The notes beneath the pieces are model-generated. The model made no database searches. It was given only the letters and a program-made list of their open reading frames with translations, and was not told the origin of the DNA. From contig NC_044571.1 of assembly GCF_901933205.1 (NCBI RefSeq), positions 72,913,689 to 72,977,688 of the forward strand: a DNA stretch of 64,000 nucleotides, in the 5' to 3' direction. A program made the translations under genes and the position numbers. Below, one piece after another: positions 1 through 12,349 of the stretch (the stretch's first letter is position 1; every line of letters begins with the position of its first letter). Source of the stretch: Camarhynchus parvulus (Eukaryota; Chordata; Aves; Passeriformes; Thraupidae).

Positions 1-322
1 CATCACCTTTGATCTAGGAAATCCCTGAGCCTTAAATTTCAGGAGGCTAGGAAAGTTGGAAAACAATTGGTATGATTGCCCTATTCCTTCACTCTTCTCT
101 TGTCTACTGCTGGAAATAGCTAGACTCCCTAGTACAGCTTATTTTGAGCAATATCTGGTTTTTACTTTCTGTCTCTATTTGACAATATTCAGTGTGTAAA
201 CTAGTCATGTCAGTTATAAAGAACAGTTTCACATGTCTGAGAACATCTCAAATTTTTATTTTTCTAACTCTTAAATCATTAAATCATTAAAAAAGATGCT
301 AAGTAGTGTTTACTGTATTTAG
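1..322 (+). other. RDX: RDX intron (3' part)
   Basis: AT-rich intronic sequence that ends in a TTTAG acceptor at 318-322, directly before the radixin exon. The upstream exons of RDX lie outside the window. I see no repeat or other feature in it. Confidence 0.85.
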
Positions 323-565
323 GCTTTTGCTGCCCAAGAGGACTTGGAAAAGACCAAAGAAGAACTGAAATCTGTGATGTCTGCTCCTCCTCCACCTCCA
401 CCCCCACCAGTTATTCCTCCAACAGAGAATGAGCACGATGAACATGATGAGAACAATGCTGAAGCCAGTGCAGAACTGTCTTCTGATGGTGTCATGAATC
501 ACAGGAGTGAGGAAGAACGGGTAACAGAAACACAGAAAAATGAACGTGTTAAGAAACAGCTCCAG
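323..565 (+). CDS. RDX: Radixin, penultimate coding exon (partial gene)
   Basis: This 81-codon exon in phase 0 lies between a TTTAG acceptor and a CAG|GTAATG donor. It encodes the end of the central alpha-helical domain ([13 protein letters not shown]), then a run of eight prolines (PPPPPPPP), an acidic linker ([11 protein letters not shown]) and the start of the C-terminal domain ([18 protein letters not shown]). The polyproline linker distinguishes radixin from moesin. Radixin is an ezrin-radixin-moesin protein that ties plasma-membrane proteins to cortical actin. The linker lies between the helical stalk and the C-terminal actin-binding, FERM-masking domain. Identity is by recognition of the near-identical human protein from memory. 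Reading through the donor would give a short intronic tail ending at 682, which I regard as unspliced sequence, not an isoform. Confidence 0.96.
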
Positions 566-1555
566 GTAATGAAGATTCATAGTTGTATCAGCACAATTCA
601 GGCTTTGGGTTTTCATCCTTCTTTTGTGAGAAATTTCACTGATGTTATGGTCTGCCAAGGAAACAGCTTCTTTATCATTTAATAGGTTTATTACCAGTTT
701 ACCAACCAATATAGTTCATAGTGTTCTAGAAATGGAGTATATAGCAAGATTGGATGTAAGATTGTGCTTTCTGGCTTTAAAGTGTAACTATGCTGTTGCA
801 TTAGCCAGTAAATGTTTCTAATAGTTATATTGTTTCCAGAACTCTGCATGTTAAAACATAATGCTTTCGTTTTTCAATACCAAAACTAATTAAGTGGTAT
901 GAACAGATGCTTGCTTGGTAGTATTTATGTTTGTTTGTAGTCACTGATAGGTGTTGTAAATGCAAAAACTCTAATTACACCCATTTTGGATTATTCTTAC
1001 TTCCCTAAAACTGAATTATTCAATTCCTCCCAGGCTAAGTCTTATCCTTCGAAGCGTAATAATCTCTAGTACCGATAGCCCTTTACCTGGTTACAAGATG
1101 TTTATTTGGGAAAAAAACAGAAGAAAAGGAAACCTGCTACTTTGTCTGGCAGCATTGTCTTAGTAGCATGCATGTGTAGTATTCTTGCTTGGTCAGTCAC
1201 TGACCAGATGAGGGAGATAAGTCTTTAGTTACAGAAAAATTGAAAACTAAGGTGGTTTTCCTGCTTTATCCTGCTGGTCCCTTTCTTCTTGGATTTTATG
1301 GTGCATGAGGCTTTTTTTTTAATACAGTTTGATGTTTACACTCGTGTAAGGAAAGAATCCTATGCTCTCCTTATCTTTCCTTCTGCATTCCTTCTGATAG
1401 ACCTCACAACTTGAGTTACTGAGGAGCACAAAAAGCATTCCATAGGTTGGCATTCAAGAAATTCTTATCCAGATTGCAGAGTAGTTGTTATCAGAAACTC
1501 CAGAACTGTTGAAGGATTAGTCAAAGCACTTAAATTCAAATATTTTATTCAACAG
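566..1555 (+). other. RDX: RDX last intron
   Basis: A 990-nt intron with a GTAATG donor and an acceptor TTTTATTCAACAG that has a pyrimidine-rich tract. The sequence is AT-rich. I see no repeat or RNA gene in it. Confidence 0.9.
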
Positions 1556-1720
1556 GCTTTAAGTTCAGAGTTGGCTCAAGCCAGAGATGAAACCAAGAAA
1601 ACACAAAATGATGTCCTTCATGCTGAGAATGTTAAAGCAGGCCGCGATAAGTACAAGACTCTCCGGCAAATCCGACAAGGCAATACAAAGCAGCGTATTG
1701 ATGAGTTTGAAGCAATGTGA
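1556..1720 (+). CDS. RDX: Radixin, last coding exon with stop codon
   Basis: Fifty-four codons plus TGA (1718-1720), continuing in phase 0 from the previous exon. It encodes the C-ERMAD core, beginning [15 protein letters not shown] and ending RIDEFEAM. This is the segment that binds F-actin and folds back on the FERM domain in the closed form. The conserved regulatory threonine in [12 protein letters not shown] is encoded by ACT at 1658-1660. It is equivalent to Thr564 of human radixin, the site phosphorylated by Rho-kinase and related kinases to open the molecule. Both the residue and its surroundings are intact. The exon is full length compared with mammalian ERM proteins and I see no lesion. 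Confidence 0.97.
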
Positions 1721-3970
1721 GAGCTGGTATTTTGCATATGTGTTCCTCGTAAAGCTGAACCACCAACAGAGAAAAAAAGCAGGCCTTTGCAGATTTGATG
1801 GATTGCACCCCACTTTGCCAAAGCACTTAATACCAGGTTGACTACAGTGACTAGAAGACAAATTTAGGGGAAGCTATTCAACAGTAAGGCAGTCTGTAAA
1901 CCCTAGGTTTTGGGTGGGGGGAGGGTGTGGAGGTTAAGAGCAGGTTTTTCCCCATTGTGTTTTCAGTTTCATTGTTTGTTTGGGTTTTTTTCCCCCTTTG
2001 GAAACAGATGTGAAGTATTTCATGGCTGACAAGTGTATATTTTGCTTAAACATTAAAAAATAGAAGGAAGAATGGAACTGTACCTAAACTGGATAGGTAC
2101 TATTTCAGTATGAAGTTTGAAATTGGTTTTCAATGTAGCTACTCCTTAAAGAGTTTAATACTGCTCACTTTCAGTTTTGGCGGTTTTTTTCTTGTTTTGT
2201 TTTGGGGGTTTTTGTGGGTTTTTTTTTCCCCAAGTGAAATTCTTTGGTGTTTCATGTCCTGTCATCATTGATGGTTTTCTTTGCCTACCTGTTCACAAAG
2301 GTCTGGATGGCAGGTGGTAGTTCCAGGAAATGTTTTTAAATGGAACACTACCTGTGGGCAGCACATGGCTGCTGATAGGCTTGAGTAAGTATTGCTTTTC
2401 CTAGTTGATTCTTTTAGATGCGCAAAATGTTCCAATGCAGCAAAGAGGGAAAAAACTAAACAAAGCTTAATGTGCTATTTGCTTGTAATTATTTTATTTC
2501 AGTAGGGACACCTGGACCTTTCTGGCAAGGGAGCATATGAAAACATCAGTCCCAGGGAGGGGACAGTATCCTACCTCACTACTATGTACATGATGACTGG
2601 TCCTTCAAACACCATGAAAATAACTGTTTAAATTGACTATCACTACACAGTAACATCAAAGATTGCTAGGAGACCTTAGTCCTATAATTTTATTTTACAT
2701 TATTATGGATTTATAATGTTGAGTACTGTCTAACTGCCTTCTGTTGAGTTTAAATTGTAAAAGCAACTGGTGTATTTTAAAGCTGTAACCTGTCACTGGT
2801 ATACTATATTCTGGGAGGGGTGTAGAATGTGTGTGTCAGTCAGTTTGGGTTTCAAATACAAAATTAAATTTCCCAGAATTGGAGTAAAAGTGTTTGTAGC
2901 TTCAGTTTTCAGTGAAGCTAGTATTGTAATTGTCATATCTGATGTCAGATTATTAAGTTCTTTCCCTCTTGAAAAGGAAACCTGCTCTTTTAAGAAATTT
3001 GCTTAGAAATTGAACTTTAGTAATAACTTTACAGTTAATGTGGACTTCAGTTAGTCCCTATGTTAGAGTACCCTAGTAAATATTGACAGTGGAAAAACCT
3101 AGGTTTCTCTGAGGATGGTTCAGCTTTTTTTCTGTTTGATATTATGCACTCATAAATTTACACTCATCTATTAAAATTTGCCATTTTATTAAACATTTTT
3201 TTTCATGCACAATAGGTCTAAATTTCTCATGAACAGTCCGACTAAGTTTGTTTTTTTATTTTGCAGAGTAAAAGTTTGGCTATGTGGGGTGACATCATGA
3301 AAATTAAATAAAGATACATTAATATATTTTTTGTTTGTGGGGCTGAACATATCTGCTTGACCTTGAAGACTGATGTGCAGATGCTGTGCACATGCTTTAA
3401 AATGCTGCTTGGTGGAAGTTGGTGTTTCAACTTGCAGTGCATTGTAAGAACAGTTTTTGTTTCACAGGCTTCATACACCGAAGCTTAAGCAAATTTCTCA
3501 AGTATTTGAACAGTTTGGCATGGCAGGTGAAATACTGTGCTTCCAGTGAGTTTTCCTTTTTCCCTGAAAAGTGTGCACTAACACTGATCCATCAGTTTCA
3601 GTGTTTGGAAAAAACACCAGTAAAGATTGTTGTTCATAAATCTACAACATGTAGAGTAGGACTGAATGGATTTGATCCATTTATAAAGCTGTGTGATTTT
3701 TTTTTTTTAATTCAAACAACCAGGAACAACCGTTTGTAATACAGGTTTTCACAATGAACAAAGTGGTAATAGCCGCTGTCACCAGCAGTTGGGAACACTT
3801 ACTGGTGCAGAAATACTAAGAATACATCTAATGATTACTCAGTGAAATAATTTTCCACATGCTTTTTCCTTTAGCATCATGTTTTGTGTTGTACAATTAA
3901 GCTACAATTACATCTACTATTTTGGATAACATTCATTGGTTAACAATAAAGAGATACAGTTAATTTCTCT
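1721..3970 (+). other. RDX: RDX 3' untranslated region
   Basis: This follows the radixin stop and runs to the AATAAA at 3945-3950. It is AT-rich with several long T tracts (about 1983-1996 and 2185-2231), and has a G-rich patch at 1912-1925. An internal AATAAA at about 3307-3312 could give a shorter transcript. The length of about 2.2 kb is comparable to mammalian RDX as I remember it. The end is inferred from the signal, not observed. Confidence 0.7.
3945..3950 (+). terminator. RDX: Candidate RDX poly(A) signal
   Basis: A canonical AATAAA about 2.2 kb after the stop codon. It is followed within 40 nt by T/G-rich sequence (CTGTTGTTATTT at about 3979-3990) that could serve as the downstream element. 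Cleavage would fall at roughly 3962-3975. Confidence 0.6.
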
Positions 3971-6900
3971 GAGGTCCACTGTTGTTATTTAATGCCCTTT
4001 TTTTCTGACTGTTTTACTGAGCACAGTCCAATAGCCTCTCTTTCCAGACCAGTATGGAAATTTTGATCTTTTTGTTTCACACTCTGGTCAGAATGAAATT
4101 TAAAAAAATCAAATTGTACCCCTAGAGAATGGTATTTTGCTTAAGAAATTACCACATACAGTTAGGAGGAAGCACTGGTGTTCGTTGATTCAAAACAGGA
4201 TGTGAATCATTACAGCAAATTTGCTCTCTTGAGAACAGAGGGTGATTTGGCCATAGAGGAGCTCTGTGGGTAATGTAAGAACTTTCAATCACTGCCTACA
4301 TATTGCTTAGCCCCAGGTTAAGTGAAATTTAGTTTAATGGTTCAATATCTTAATTATTGTTAAACCTTGATCTCTTTGTTTTTTGGTTTTTTTTTTTCTT
4401 TTGATGCTGTACCTTATAGTGTACAGTGCTATCAAACACATGCGTGGCCATGTGCTTTAAACAATGGCAAGTTAATGGGCTTTATCAAGTGTATTAGAGA
4501 AATGAAAAAGACAGGAACAGTCCCATGTAAATAGGTGTACAAATAACCTGCTGAAGTGTTCTCACATGAATTAGACCTCCTCTCAGGGTGCCATTCCATT
4601 CTCTCTTGAATTTGTTTGGCCTTGCCCTCAGTACAAGCACATGACCCTATCTATTGCTCGATAGGGCAGAATTGCCATGAGGAATTAAAACATGGTACTT
4701 GTAAACATGCATATTTCTAGTTTCATACTTCCCTCTTATTGGAGCCTCTGCTGCTGAAGCCTTAGCTCTGAGGTTTCTCACTTGTTAGCGAGGTTAGAGA
4801 GCTTCTGCATAGGTATGTAGCTTCCCAGTAGTGTGGTTGAAAGGGGAGGCAAGTGCTTTGAAAGATTATTTTTTCAAAAATATGCTTTTGAGTTGGAGAG
4901 AAAAAGATGCAAAATAGAGCCACTATTTACAGACTGTTACAATCAAACAGAATGCCTCATTGTGCAAGATGTTCTGTCTTCTTGAAGTAGTCCATTCTAC
5001 AAATCCAAACCTACATTTTCTGTCACTTGTACCAGTTTGGAAAGCATTATAGTGCTTTTGCATTTTTCTTAAAACATGTTCTTTAGGGTTTTTCAAATTC
5101 AAATGTACTTTGAGCACCTCTGAGGAAAAAGGGGGTTTAATCTAAATGAGGTATTTCAAACTTCTGAATAAAAAGTACCACAGATATTTTCTCTGAATTT
5201 TTAAAGAAAATATAGAGATTAAAATAATGAATGAAAACCTTTTGCTTTTGAAGAGGAACTTTTATGCAAGCATTTTCCATGTCTGTTTACTTATGGATAA
5301 TCTAAAAAGTTGTTCTGCCCAAGATGTCAGGGGTTTTAACAACCATGATGTATCCAAGTGGGCTGAGGTATTTGATCCTGGTGTTTGCAAATATACTTAG
5401 AGTAAAACTGGCAACATGAAATTGAAAGCTTCCTTACAAAAGAGTAAAGTTCACTTATTAATAGAAGTTGTCTCATACACATAATTCAATTTATCTTGGC
5501 TGGGAGATAAGGTTTTCCTGGAAAATGTAATACGTGTCAATGTATCAGCATACAAACTGTGGTTATTTCTTTGACCCCCTTGGAGCACGTTCTGCTGTTT
5601 GTGCTTGTAGGTGGAGGGTACCTGCTTCCCAGTGGGAATGCTCTGCTGCCTGGCTGGCTGAGGAGATGCTTCTGGCTGGTGGCCATGGGCACCTGCCAGG
5701 TGCCGTGTCCCACTGCTCTGTTCCCAGTCCGGTGCCTTTCCTCCTCACAAATTGGTCTGCAGGCAGGGGAGTTCTGCCTGGCTGCTCCTTTTCCCAATTT
5801 GGGGACCCAGTCAGCAGCAAGGGGCAACTTAAAGCTGAAGGGCTGGTGTCATGGTAGAGGGCTCAGAGAGGGGAGAATACCCCGAATGCAAATGTGCACT
5901 AGATGCCCTTACTGGCTCATTTATTTTACTTGTGTGGAGGACTCCTTTTCAGTATAGTCCTGTGGCAGGTGTGTGACCAATAATCTGCTTAGCAAATTTA
6001 GCAGCCAATTTTCTGGAGCAAGTTGTACTTTTCATTTCACTGAGCTGAGTCTTGATCCATAGGCATAGGCCCGTTGTCTGATTTTGTTTTGATTCATGGA
6101 GTTTATCACTTGTGTTCGCTTTACTGTCTGAGTTGATGATCTGCCACTTTGGAGTGCTATTGAAAAAGCTTTGCTTTGCTTTGCTGTTATTTTTTTTTCT
6201 CCTTCCTTCCACCCAAGAGATTGCTGCCACATCAAATGTTTGTGTTTTGTTCAATGTGAATGAAGTGGACTCACCAAGCCCAAAACACTTTCTCACCGAG
6301 CTATCAAATTTCTTCAGAAGGAACCACAACACTTGCAGCAGTGCCCCAGGAAGGGACAGATTATGCCCACATAGCTCACAGTTTAGGGAATGACAAAGTT
6401 AGCAGGAGGAAACAGTATTTTGAATTTCTGGTATTCCCTGAGGTGTTTATATCGGCTTTTGTAAATAATATATCAAGAGTGTTTCTGTTCACAGCAGTAG
6501 GCTTTAGGCAGCAGAAGAAACGAGGGGAGATGGAAATGCACATCAAAGGAGGCGGCCTGGTTGGTGCAAATGTTCCTAATGCACGTGTGCATAAGAGTTA
6601 ATGTTTCCTGTGCTCTGGATAAGTGGATCAGGTGAAAAGAGATCAAGCTCAGAGGTAGGACAATTGCACTGCTTTTTGTGCTTGTTTGTTTTTCTTTTGT
6701 GTTTTTTTGTTTTGTTTCTTGGTTTGCTTTTAAGGTACCTTGTTTACAGAGGAGGAGTTGCCATTATTTGAAGACTTTTAGAAAGCCTGCTGCCTAGCAC
6801 TAAAAGGTCTTGGAGTTCTTAAGGCCACATGCTCCCAGCCTGGCCTCTGTGTTATAACTATAACTTCCTCTGCAGTGTGGTAATTTTGCCCCAGCACATT

Positions 6901-8383
6901 TCTGCAGGGCCAGGAGCCGTGCACATGCAGGGTTCTGCTGCCCCACTGCTTGTTGCAGCAACACGAAACCCATGTGTGCCCCTGTGAAACAGTAATCGCT
7001 CCACAGCCCTGCGGCTGCCTACGCTCAGCTCAGTGGTATCTTGTATTGGCAGCTCCCTACGGCCTCAGCTTTCACACCTCTTATTCACCCTCCATTTCTT
7101 CCTTAAACTTGATACAGTATTTAACTTCATCTGTGGCTTCAGTAACATTCTGCTAAACTGAGCTTATGGTGAATGGTTGGTTACTGTGTCAAATGCTTTC
7201 TTAAAATATATCAATGAGCCACACTTTTATTCAAATAGCACTTCTGATTAATTAATCATTTCTGTGAATATGGTAATTGCAGTTGTGTTGCCAGAAAGAG
7301 ATTCATTTGCAGTGAGATCGAGGCACAAAACTTTTCTGCTGAGTGCATTGCAGTCTTCAGCAAAGTTGAGAAATAACATCCAGAATACACAGATGAGTCG
7401 ATCCTGATCCCAACTGCCTTTATTGCTGGGAGCAAATTCATTTACAGCCAAGTGAGCAGATTCAGCTTGAGATTCAGGTAACCTTGTTCAAACATCAGAA
7501 AAAACTCTAAAAAATTTAAGAAATCTTCACACCATTAATCAGCACTCCACTGTTTTGTTTCATGTCCTTGATAGTGTTTCTTCAGTTTAATTCACCTTTT
7601 GAATTCTTGGATCTCTTCCCTTGTGAACAGTGTTTTGGGCATCTGTCTCACTGCTCAGTGCCAGTTGTACTTTTCCATACCATTTGGAAACGCAGCTCTT
7701 TCTTCTTTTGCATTTGGGATTTTAGTGTTGTTTTCAGCAAAGCCAGTGAACTCATCATCTTCAAATTTAGAACTATTACTGCTGCTTCTCAAAATAGTCT
7801 TTGGCTTAATTTTGTATGCATGTTCTCTTACCAGACATGCATGGCATATGCCACTTTATAGCACAAATAATTGTATTGACTAGTTAATAATTGCTGGTAG
7901 CTTTCTGGAGAAAATGTCAAAAAACAAATATGTTAATGTAGAATCTGAATCTTGGTGTTTATACCCATGAGGTTCAGCTTTGAGCCTAGCTCTGCTCACA
8001 TGCACAAGGGAGTATGTGGGAGAGAGAGAAATTCTGTGTTTTCATTGTGTAGCTCATCTGGCTGTCTGGACTAGTCAGGAGAAGGCACTGGAGCAAGATG
8101 GTTATTCCTGCTCAAACAGCAGAGCTGTCAGGCACAACTGCCTAGTGCTGTAGCTTTGCTTTTCTGCACAACAGGTGTCCTGGATGTAAAAAAAAAAATG
8201 GCAGCCATTAAATAGTTGGCTTTTCCTCTGGAGTCCTAAGTAAGGCTTATTTATTATTATATTCCTGTCTGGCTTGAACCTTCTCTGCAGGTCACTCTTG
8301 TAAAAGCTGAACTCCTCTATAGCATAAGCACAGATGCCTGAGAGCAGGAGTCAGGGATCCCATGGTTCTTCAGCCTGCCCTGT
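3971..8383. other. Intergenic sequence between RDX and the solo LTR
   Basis: AT-rich with many stop codons in all frames, and no exon-like or RNA-gene signal that I can support. A moderately GC-rich patch at about 5,570-5,880 gives short overlapping open frames on both strands that look like composition effects. Confidence 0.6.
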
Positions 8384-8880
8384 TGTCCTGATTTAGGGCA
8401 AATTTGGGAGAAAACCTCCAAAGGGGTTCCTCTAGAAAGCAAATTCAAGTGGCCCCTTCCCAAGCTGGTTTGGGGAAATATTTCCTTGGAGAAAAGTGGA
8501 AAAAACTGTTTATTTAACAGGCAAAACACTCACCAGCACAGAAAAAAAATAAAATGAACAGTATTAAACAATAAAACCTCTTGCCACTTCGAAGAGATGA
8601 CAAACTCAGAAAGTCCCCTTTGTGGGCTGTAGCTCACTAGCTAAAACTAACTAAAAAGCAAAAGGAGAGCTCTGTCCTGCTGTCTGTCCATCTAGATGTC
8701 TGCAGATAACCCAGTCCAGGAGCAGGAATGTGGAGTGAGCGCAGCTTCTGAAAACAAACTGCAAACTTCTTCTCTCCCCCCGTTTCACTCTCAGAACAGC
8801 CTTAAAGGTGCACAACGTATTTCGGGGCTAAACAGACAAGTGAGGATACGAGTATCATAAAGCCACCCCAGGACACCTGT
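8379..8880 (-). repeat. Target-site duplication CCTGT flanking the solo LTR
   Basis: CCTGT at 8379-8383 directly precedes the LTR, and CCTGT at 8876-8880 directly follows it. A 5-bp duplication fits class III/ERVL-type integrases rather than the 4 bp or 6 bp seen with most gamma- and beta-type elements. The perfect match suggests an insertion that is not very old. Confidence 0.85.
8384..8875 (-). mobile_element. Solo LTR of an endogenous retrovirus, ERVL-like
   Basis: This 492-bp element starts TGTCCTG and ends CAGGACA, a perfect 7-bp terminal inverted repeat with the TG...CA ends typical of retroviral LTRs. It is bounded by the 5-bp duplication CCTGT. No gag, pol, env or second LTR lies nearby, so it is a solo LTR left by recombination between two LTRs. 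The minus orientation is preferred because that strand carries AATAAA (8509-8514 complement) about 125 nt before the LTR end, and because this strand reads like passerine ERVL LTRs that I recall. The + strand also has AATAAA words at 8548-8553 and 8570-8575, so orientation is only moderately sure. The minus strand also has a kappaB-like GGGGACTTTC at 8609-8618. Confidence 0.85.
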
Positions 8881-11800
8881 CTGTAAAAAACAGGGACAGG
8901 TGTGGGGGAAAAATACCTCTCTCTGTTCCTTGTAATAGAGGGCCATGAAAAGAAATTCTGGAATTCTGCTTCTTTCTAGCAGTGGCTTCTGTATGCTTTG
9001 GGATGGTCCTTTCATATGTGCTTCTCCCAGTCTTCTTTGAACTGGTTCTTGCATCTCGCTTCTCTTTGCTGCTTTACTGCTTGGTTTTGGTTTTGGTTTG
9101 GGCTTGTCTTTGTTATGTTGTTTTCTTTTTCTTCTTGCTAACATGTCATGTCTTTTATTTCATCTAAAGAACAGATTTCAGTTTACATCACTGACAGTTT
9201 CAATGCAATTAAATAACTTTGTTTCAATATGAGAATGCAAATTAAGATAGGGAAGGAAGATGTTGCATAATTTTTAGTTCAAAAACAGTGTGAGGGTAAG
9301 TTTAAGCCTGCAGTCCTAGCAAAAAAATAGGGTGCACTTAGCTAACTAATTAGACCTAAGGTGAAAAATGGAGGCAGACAGCTAGGTATGACAAGGTAGA
9401 CGTCTCAAATTCATGATAGAAAAGTACTTTGGTAAAACTCATGTGGCTTTTTATTTATTTGCACTTGCTGGATTATTTTGAGAGCACTGGAGAAGAAAAT
9501 ATTGAATCATTCTTCAGTCATATTTCCCTTAATTACTTCTGTTTTGTCTTATTCCACCAATTTAAGAGTAAAAATGCTTTTTTTTTCCTCTCCAGCAATT
9601 TTGTAAAATTATCTTTTGCCTGTGACACTGAAATTATCTTTGCAATCTGGAGCTTAATGGAAGAAACTATTTTCTGAGGGAGAGGTATCATGATTTGTTT
9701 TGTGTTTAACTGAGCTTGATATTTATATTTATGTATATATATGCACATATATATTAAAAATATATAGATAGCATGGTTGAACTGGAGATTTCTAATACAG
9801 CATGTGGCATCAGGCCTTGTAATGGCTGTATTAAAGTGAAATGTACAAGTTGCTACTTATAGGAACTTTGGTCTTGAATAGTTTTAAAAATGAGACTTTT
9901 TAAAATTGTCTTTAAAATACAATTAAAAAATATCACAGGAGACAGAGTGAATATGGTTCAGTTTTGTTCTTCATCTCAGAAGCAAATCTACTTATCTGCA
10001 TGTTTGATTTTAGCCACCTGTGAAGGCCAGCTGTTCCTGGGGATCTCTTAGTACCAGGAAACATTTCACTAGTTTCAGTGGTGCCTTCCCAGCCTACAGT
10101 TTCACTCACTGACAGAAACCTGTTTCTTCTTCCCACCCGTGTCCAGGAATTGCTGTCAGACTTTTAAAGCACCAGTCTTAATCACATGCCTTATTTGCTT
10201 ACAGTCAAGCCCTGGAAGTTCTTGCTGACTTTCTGTGCCAGAAAATGATCTGTGAGGGAAACAGGCTGTGGTATAGAATTCTGATGTTCCTACATGTTAC
10301 ATGCTGTACCTGCACTCATAAATGAAAAAAAAAAAATCCTATTGAAGGCTTCTTTGTTTTGAATAGATGCTTATTCTCCATGCTTACTAATATCAAAGAA
10401 AATTTGGTTATTTACTGTTTTTCCTGAATTATTTTGAAGAGTATTATATATTGCTACTTACAGCTGAAGTGTTTCTTGCTCTAAAACAATCAGAATGAGA
10501 TGTTCACAACAAAGGAAGGTTCACATAGGAAGGTTGAATATAAAATACTGGTTATTCTTTGCCTAGTCATAATATATTTAAGGGAATCATTCTCTGAAAG
10601 GAAAACAATTTTCAAGCCACTTCAGCAATGTTTTTCTCTACATGGAAAATATAAATTTTTGAAATGTGTCTCCACTCAAGTAAGTTTTGACTCATTGTGG
10701 AGATTTCCAGCAGAAAACTTTAAACTTTAGGAGAGAAATAAATTTGAGAGAGATTCTTTATGCTGTCCTTACCTTTTTCTCCAAAAGGCTCATGCAGAGG
10801 AGCAAACAGAATAAACTAAATGCCAGAGCTTACACAGCAAACAGCACGTGTGCTGTGCTAAAAGGAAAATATGTCTGAAATCATACTGGCTGTGATTGAA
10901 TGTTCTACAAATATGTCCTCTATTTGGTGTATTTGTGCACAAGGCATTTTATTTCAGCCATCTTTGGGAGCAGTTTTAACACAATCTGTGTTGCACTCAC
11001 ATGTGGTTTGTGTTACCTGCAAGAACGGATTGGTCCTTTAAAACTACCCCGTGGGTGAATTTTCAGTTAGGTTCTTTGTAATGCTAAAATTTGATACCGA
11101 ACTGAACTGCTAAGTGCAAAAATTTGGCATAGAAGAGTACATAGTGAGTTGGACCTGCTCTTCAAGCTGAAAGCCTGTGAAGATGGGTTCTGGGTGTCCC
11201 TGGGTGCCTTGGCCACAAGAATCGTGTGTTTCTGAAATCACTGTGTTTCTGATGCTCCCTCATTCTGCTGACACCTTAGGAAAAAAGCTCATTCAGAAGT
11301 TAAATGTGGAATAGCTGCAGGAAGTGAAGGATGGCTCATATGATGTTGCTGCATATTTCTGTCTATTGTTTAGTATCCTTTTGCTAAATCTGTTTGATCT
11401 CTCTGTGTCTTTCTGTGCAGGTTACAAAAGTACGATCTCTTGCAACCCTTAGGATAGGAGCAAGGTAAAGATCTGCAGAAGACCTGGGGTCTGCCAAGGC
11501 CTGCTATTGCACTTCTGTAAATCTGGACAGTGTACAGTGCTTTAACTTAGGTGCCTGGTCTGTGAAGAGTTTTTGGAAGGACCAGGAAATGCTGTTACAA
11601 CATTTCATTAGTGTTTTATTCTCTCATGATCTCTAAATCTTTCCCTTGTTGTCTTTTTCCAGGAGAAAATTAGCTATTTGAAATATTTAAGCTGTTGTTC
11701 TTTCCAGGAAAACTGGAAATAATACTAATGTGTTAATCTTTAACTTGTAATGGGATGTGCTAGAGTAATGTGACCCTCCAGAGTGCTTGGGGCATCCTGT

Positions 11801-12349
11801 AGGCTTTGTCCACAAGTGATGTAGTGTGGGAAGCCTGACTTATATCCAGCCTGGGTAAAGTGAAATGACAGTAGATACTTTCCAAGTTTTATTGGTTTTC
11901 TACACAATTTCTAATAGTCTTGATGATACCTGAACAGTGTCAGATAATTTTCTAATGTAAAAATCCCAGTTTAATATGTCTGTATATACATTCCCAGTGT
12001 AAGCACCCCGTTGCTCCTTGCCTTTTTGTATGCTGTCAGGATGTGCATACTGTGTATATGTAATTGCTGGACTGTGCACCCTGCACAAAAGCCTGAATAA
12101 ATGGGTTTTAACATTCATCCAGAGAATCACTATTCATTTGATGATCAGTGGTGCTAGTGGATTTTCTTTCACTTCTCGGAGAAGGTTTAATTCATTTTGT
12201 AGCACCAATCCAAAGTGGAGTTTCCAGGTAAATATCTGGTGCTATGACCAGGTAAGCCAGTGAGAGGCTTTATTTACAAAGAATGGATTACTCTTGAAGG
12301 AAAAGACAGCTGGTAATTAAGGAAGCTGCTAACTGAGTCGATAGACACC
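8881..12349. other. Intergenic AT-rich sequence
   Basis: This stretch contains A/T tracts and an AT-rich stretch with TATATA words at about 9719-9765. I can support no gene, transposon or structured RNA in it. Confidence 0.55.

Noticed and set aside
344..682. Radixin frame read through the donor to a stop at 682
   Set aside because: The donor CAG|GTAATG is good and the next exon continues the known protein in phase. The extra residues are intronic.
1592..1861. Several open frames on both strands over the last radixin exon
   Set aside because: They are shadows of the conserved RDX coding sequence and its UTR.
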